DNA of 64,000 nucleotides. Source: Gammaproteobacteria bacterium (lineage in GTDB: Bacteria > Pseudomonadota > Gammaproteobacteria > Steroidobacterales > Steroidobacteraceae). Location: contig PKWJ01000018.1 in NCBI GenBank assembly GCA_003132025.1, positions 63,689-127,688 of the forward strand, read 5' to 3'. This document shows, in pieces, positions 62,156 to 64,000 of this stretch. Each line of letters begins with the position of its first letter. The stretch's first letter is position 1. The translations under genes and the position numbers were made by a program. The notes beneath the pieces are model-generated. The model worked only from the letters and a program-made list of their open reading frames with translations. It did not search any database and was not told the DNA's origin.

Positions 62156-63466
62156 CTAGAAGGGAAACGCCTTGGAGAGCCGGGCGCGCACGCCGATGCC
62201 GTACAGCACGTTGCCGGATGCGATCGTGATCGGCAGGAACTGCGTGAGGTACGGACCTGAGTAGTGCGCGATCATGAGGCCCGCATACACGTCAAAGTGC
62301 TGGCTGAATTTGTAATCCGGCAGGATGGCAAACTGCTGGATCGTGTACTGGTCATTGTGATTGTTGCCGCCATTGTTCACGTTGTAATAGCCGACATTGA
62401 CAGAGAAAGCCGGTGTGAACTGATAGTCGGCGCCCACCCAAAATACCGTAATCGGCGCGGCACCCCAACTGGGATCGAACGCTTTTGCCGTTACCAGACC
62501 GGCTATCGGCATGTTGTAGTACGAAGTGATCTGCGTGCTCCAGTTATTCGAACTGGAGGGCACCGTCTGATCGGTGTGCTCCACGCCGGCGTAGAGCCCC
62601 GCGCTACTGGTCAGGTCATACTTGCCCCCGAGCATGAACCCGGATGAGTCCGATACCCTTAGGCCCACGTCATTCGTAAACAGCTTGTACGACAGGGCGG
62701 GCGTATTCCTGGTCTCAGAACCGGCCAGCTCCAGACTCAATGGGCCGCGGCGGTACCCCACCATGCCCTCGAGTGCCGTGCCAACATCGGCCGCCTCGGA
62801 GCTATCGGTCTGACCAAATTTGTACTGTACGCCGAAGCTCACGTCGCCGATCTTGTCTTCGTATCTGACACTGTTGTCCAACCGGCCATTCTCGGTAATG
62901 CCAAGACCGCCGCCGATGGTGCCGGAGTAACCGATCGGCGAATACAGGCCGGACGCATGCAGCGGATCGAATTCCGATATCTGTTCGGTCGAGAAGGCTA
63001 TGGTGCGCCCCAGCTCGATGGAGCCAAATAGCGGCGCCCCGACACCGACGTACTGGGCACGCGAAAATGCCTGGCCGTTGATGGACGACGCGCTGCTGAT
63101 CGTGGTCAGGTCATTCGCATTGTTCAGCACCGACCGACCGTTGTTGGCGATCTCACCCGAGGCGGTGTTGATCGCGCCTTCCAGCTTGGCGAAGGCGCTG
63201 AATCCGTTGCTGAATGTTTCGTTGCCTTGCAGGCCATAGCGCGACATCTGTTCCGCACCGGAAACCACCGCCCATCTTGAGCCCTGGTCCTGGCCGGGGA
63301 CGTTGTAGGAATTGAAACCAAAGGTATGAACGTCGCTGGTCGGCAGCGAGTGCTCGATATGGGCAATGCTGTCATCGAGGATGACATACAGCTCCAACGA
63401 GCCATCCGCCTGTGCGACGCCGGCGGTCGCGCTCATCAGGGCCAAGGCCAGAACTGACTTCTTCAC
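62156..63466 (-). CDS. Outer-membrane porin, Gram-negative general porin family
   Basis: The 436-residue product has a signal peptide (MKKSVLALALMSATAGVAQA) and a beta-barrel pattern ending in Phe (SKAFPF), as needed for outer-membrane insertion. SLELYVILDDS at the mature N-terminus, SRYGLQGNE and YVGVGAPLFGSIELGR match the OmpC-like porins usual in beta- and gammaproteobacteria. The GTG start has GGAG at six bases; a longer frame (24 extra residues) is rejected. The gene stands alone. Confidence 0.9.
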   Translation of the reverse strand: MKKSVLALALMSATAGVAQADGSLELYVILDDSIAHIEHSLPTSDVHTFGFNSYNVPGQDQGSRWAVVSGAEQMSRYGLQGNETFSNGFSAFAKLEGAINTASGEIANNGRSVLNNANDLTTISSASSINGQAFSRAQYVGVGAPLFGSIELGRTIAFSTEQISEFDPLHASGLYSPIGYSGTIGGGLGITENGRLDNSVRYEDKIGDVSFGVQYKFGQTDSSEAADVGTALEGMVGYRRGPLSLELAGSETRNTPALSYKLFTNDVGLRVSDSSGFMLGGKYDLTSSAGLYAGVEHTDQTVPSSSNNWSTQITSYYNMPIAGLVTAKAFDPSWGAAPITVFWVGADYQFTPAFSVNVGYYNVNNGGNNHNDQYTIQQFAILPDYKFSQHFDVYAGLMIAHYSGPYLTQFLPITIASGNVLYGIGVRARLSKAFPF

Positions 63467-63783
63467 GGGTGCTCCTGGTAACGCATATGCAGCGCGCCGC
63501 AAAAATGCGTGCGTCAACGTGACAATGATCGTGGGCAACCTGGCGTTGTAGGTCGCGCCCTCGACGCGATGCTTCTTAAAGCCGCCCGATCTGCCATCGA
63601 GGGCTTCTCGCCAGCGTTATATGCCTCTGTATATATCGTGGCATGCGACCACGCATTATGCAATGAGGAACCAGCCGTGGCGTGGCCGAAACAACCCGGC
63701 GACAAATCATTCGACAGTCGACGTGGAGCAGCCGCGTCGCCGCCCTCTCAGAGAATCATTCTGTCATTTCGAGCACTGGCCGA
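63467..63783. other. Intergenic region upstream of the porin, no gene seen
   Basis: These 317 bases hold no coding frame I can support and no RNA gene I recognise. An AT-rich part around 63615-63660 (TATATATCGTGG) probably holds the porin promoter, but no clean -35/-10 pair was found. Confidence 0.5.
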
Positions 63784-64000
63784 TCACTCGCCCCGCCGCG
63801 CCGCCTCGATTGCAGCGATGTCTATCTTCTTCATTGGCATCATGGCTTCGAAAGCGCGCTTTGCCGCTGCTGGATCGCGGTCGGAGAGCGCGGCAATCAG
63901 GGCGCGCGGGGTGACCTGCCATGACACACCCCACTTGTCCTTGCACCAGCCGCACTGACTTTCCTGGCCGCCATTTCGCACGACCGCGTTCCATAAGCGG
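63784..64000 (-). CDS. VOC-family (PhnB/3-demethylubiquinone methyltransferase-like) protein, N-terminus outside window
   Basis: The last 72 codons of a gene are present. RLWNAVVRNGGQESQCGWCK, DKWGVSWQVTP and the end MMPMKKIDIAAIEAARRG match the C-terminus of PhnB-like VOC proteins, which often have no known activity despite the methyltransferase name. The N-terminal part with the metal ligands lies past the window edge. Codon use and the stop position support a real gene. Confidence 0.85.
   Translation of the reverse strand, partial: RLWNAVVRNGGQESQCGWCKDKWGVSWQVTPRALIAALSDRDPAAAKRAFEAMMPMKKIDIAAIEAARRGE

Noticed and set aside
63514..63705. 63-codon frame upstream of the porin
   Set aside because: No ribosome binding site, no family match, and it overlaps other chance frames in the same gap.
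1..64000. CRISPR arrays, insertion sequences, integrases, rRNA
   Set aside because: No regularly spaced repeats, terminal inverted repeats, transposase or integrase motifs, or rRNA segments were seen.

Overview
The window is a dense, GC-rich chromosomal segment of a gammaproteobacterium, most likely from the Xanthomonadales/Nevskiales/Steroidobacterales assemblage. This is inferred from four things together: a fused aspartate kinase/diaminopimelate decarboxylase, a SAM-I riboswitch in front of a metX-metB operon, a TrpR-like regulator heading a complete his operon, and a lexA2-imuA-imuB-dnaE2 mutagenesis cassette. No tRNA, rRNA, insertion sequence, prophage, integron or CRISPR array was seen.

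Layout. 1-7.8 kb (minus): the conserved transcription/translation operon rimP-nusA-infB-rbfA-truB-rpsO-pnp, with pnp cut by the window edge, plus a leader carrying a promoter and an intrinsic terminator. 8-10.6 kb: a small response regulator, a phospholipase D-type lipoprotein and a secreted unknown. 10.6-13.1 kb (minus): metX-metB under a promoter, a SAM-I riboswitch and a short upstream reading frame. 13.2-20.7 kb (plus): hisR-hisG-D-C-B-H-A-F-IE, tightly overlapped, with an operator at its promoter. 20.7-24.8 kb (minus): lysC-lysA fusion, a 72-residue acidic protein and an L,D-transpeptidase. 24.9-29.9 kb (plus): a signalling operon of PAS histidine kinase, REC-HDOD and REC-GGDEF-EAL.

29.9-36.9 kb: an orphan branched-chain amino-acid-type binding protein diverges from the SOS mutagenesis cassette lexA2-imuA-imuB-dnaE2; a perfect 9-bp inverted repeat overlaps the lexA2 start codon. 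37-42.6 kb: a GH3 glycosidase, a Crp/Fnr regulator, a histidine kinase with an RsbRD-like N-terminus and a Bcr/CflA efflux protein. 42.7-54 kb (minus): a full chemotaxis locus cheY-cheZ-cheA-cheY2-cheW-STAS-orf195-cheR-cheD-cheB-mcp-HDOD, with FliA-type (sigma-28) promoter matches. 54.1-59.4 kb (minus): an SDR dehydrogenase and the operon aroG(class II)-can-uvrC-pgsA. 59.4-62.1 kb (plus): a lysine-catabolism pair. 62.1-64 kb (minus): a porin and a partial VOC protein.

The observations most worth following are: (1) orf195 in the chemotaxis operon has a CheZ-like D-x-x-x-Q helix and may be a second, unrecognised CheY phosphatase paired with the second CheY; (2) the SAM-I riboswitch is followed by a short reading frame with a strong ribosome binding site before metX; (3) hisF appears to start at AUA; (4) the lexA2 operator sits on its own start codon; (5) the rimP-nusA leader contains an apparent attenuator; (6) several chemotaxis proteins share short acidic tails ending in Phe.
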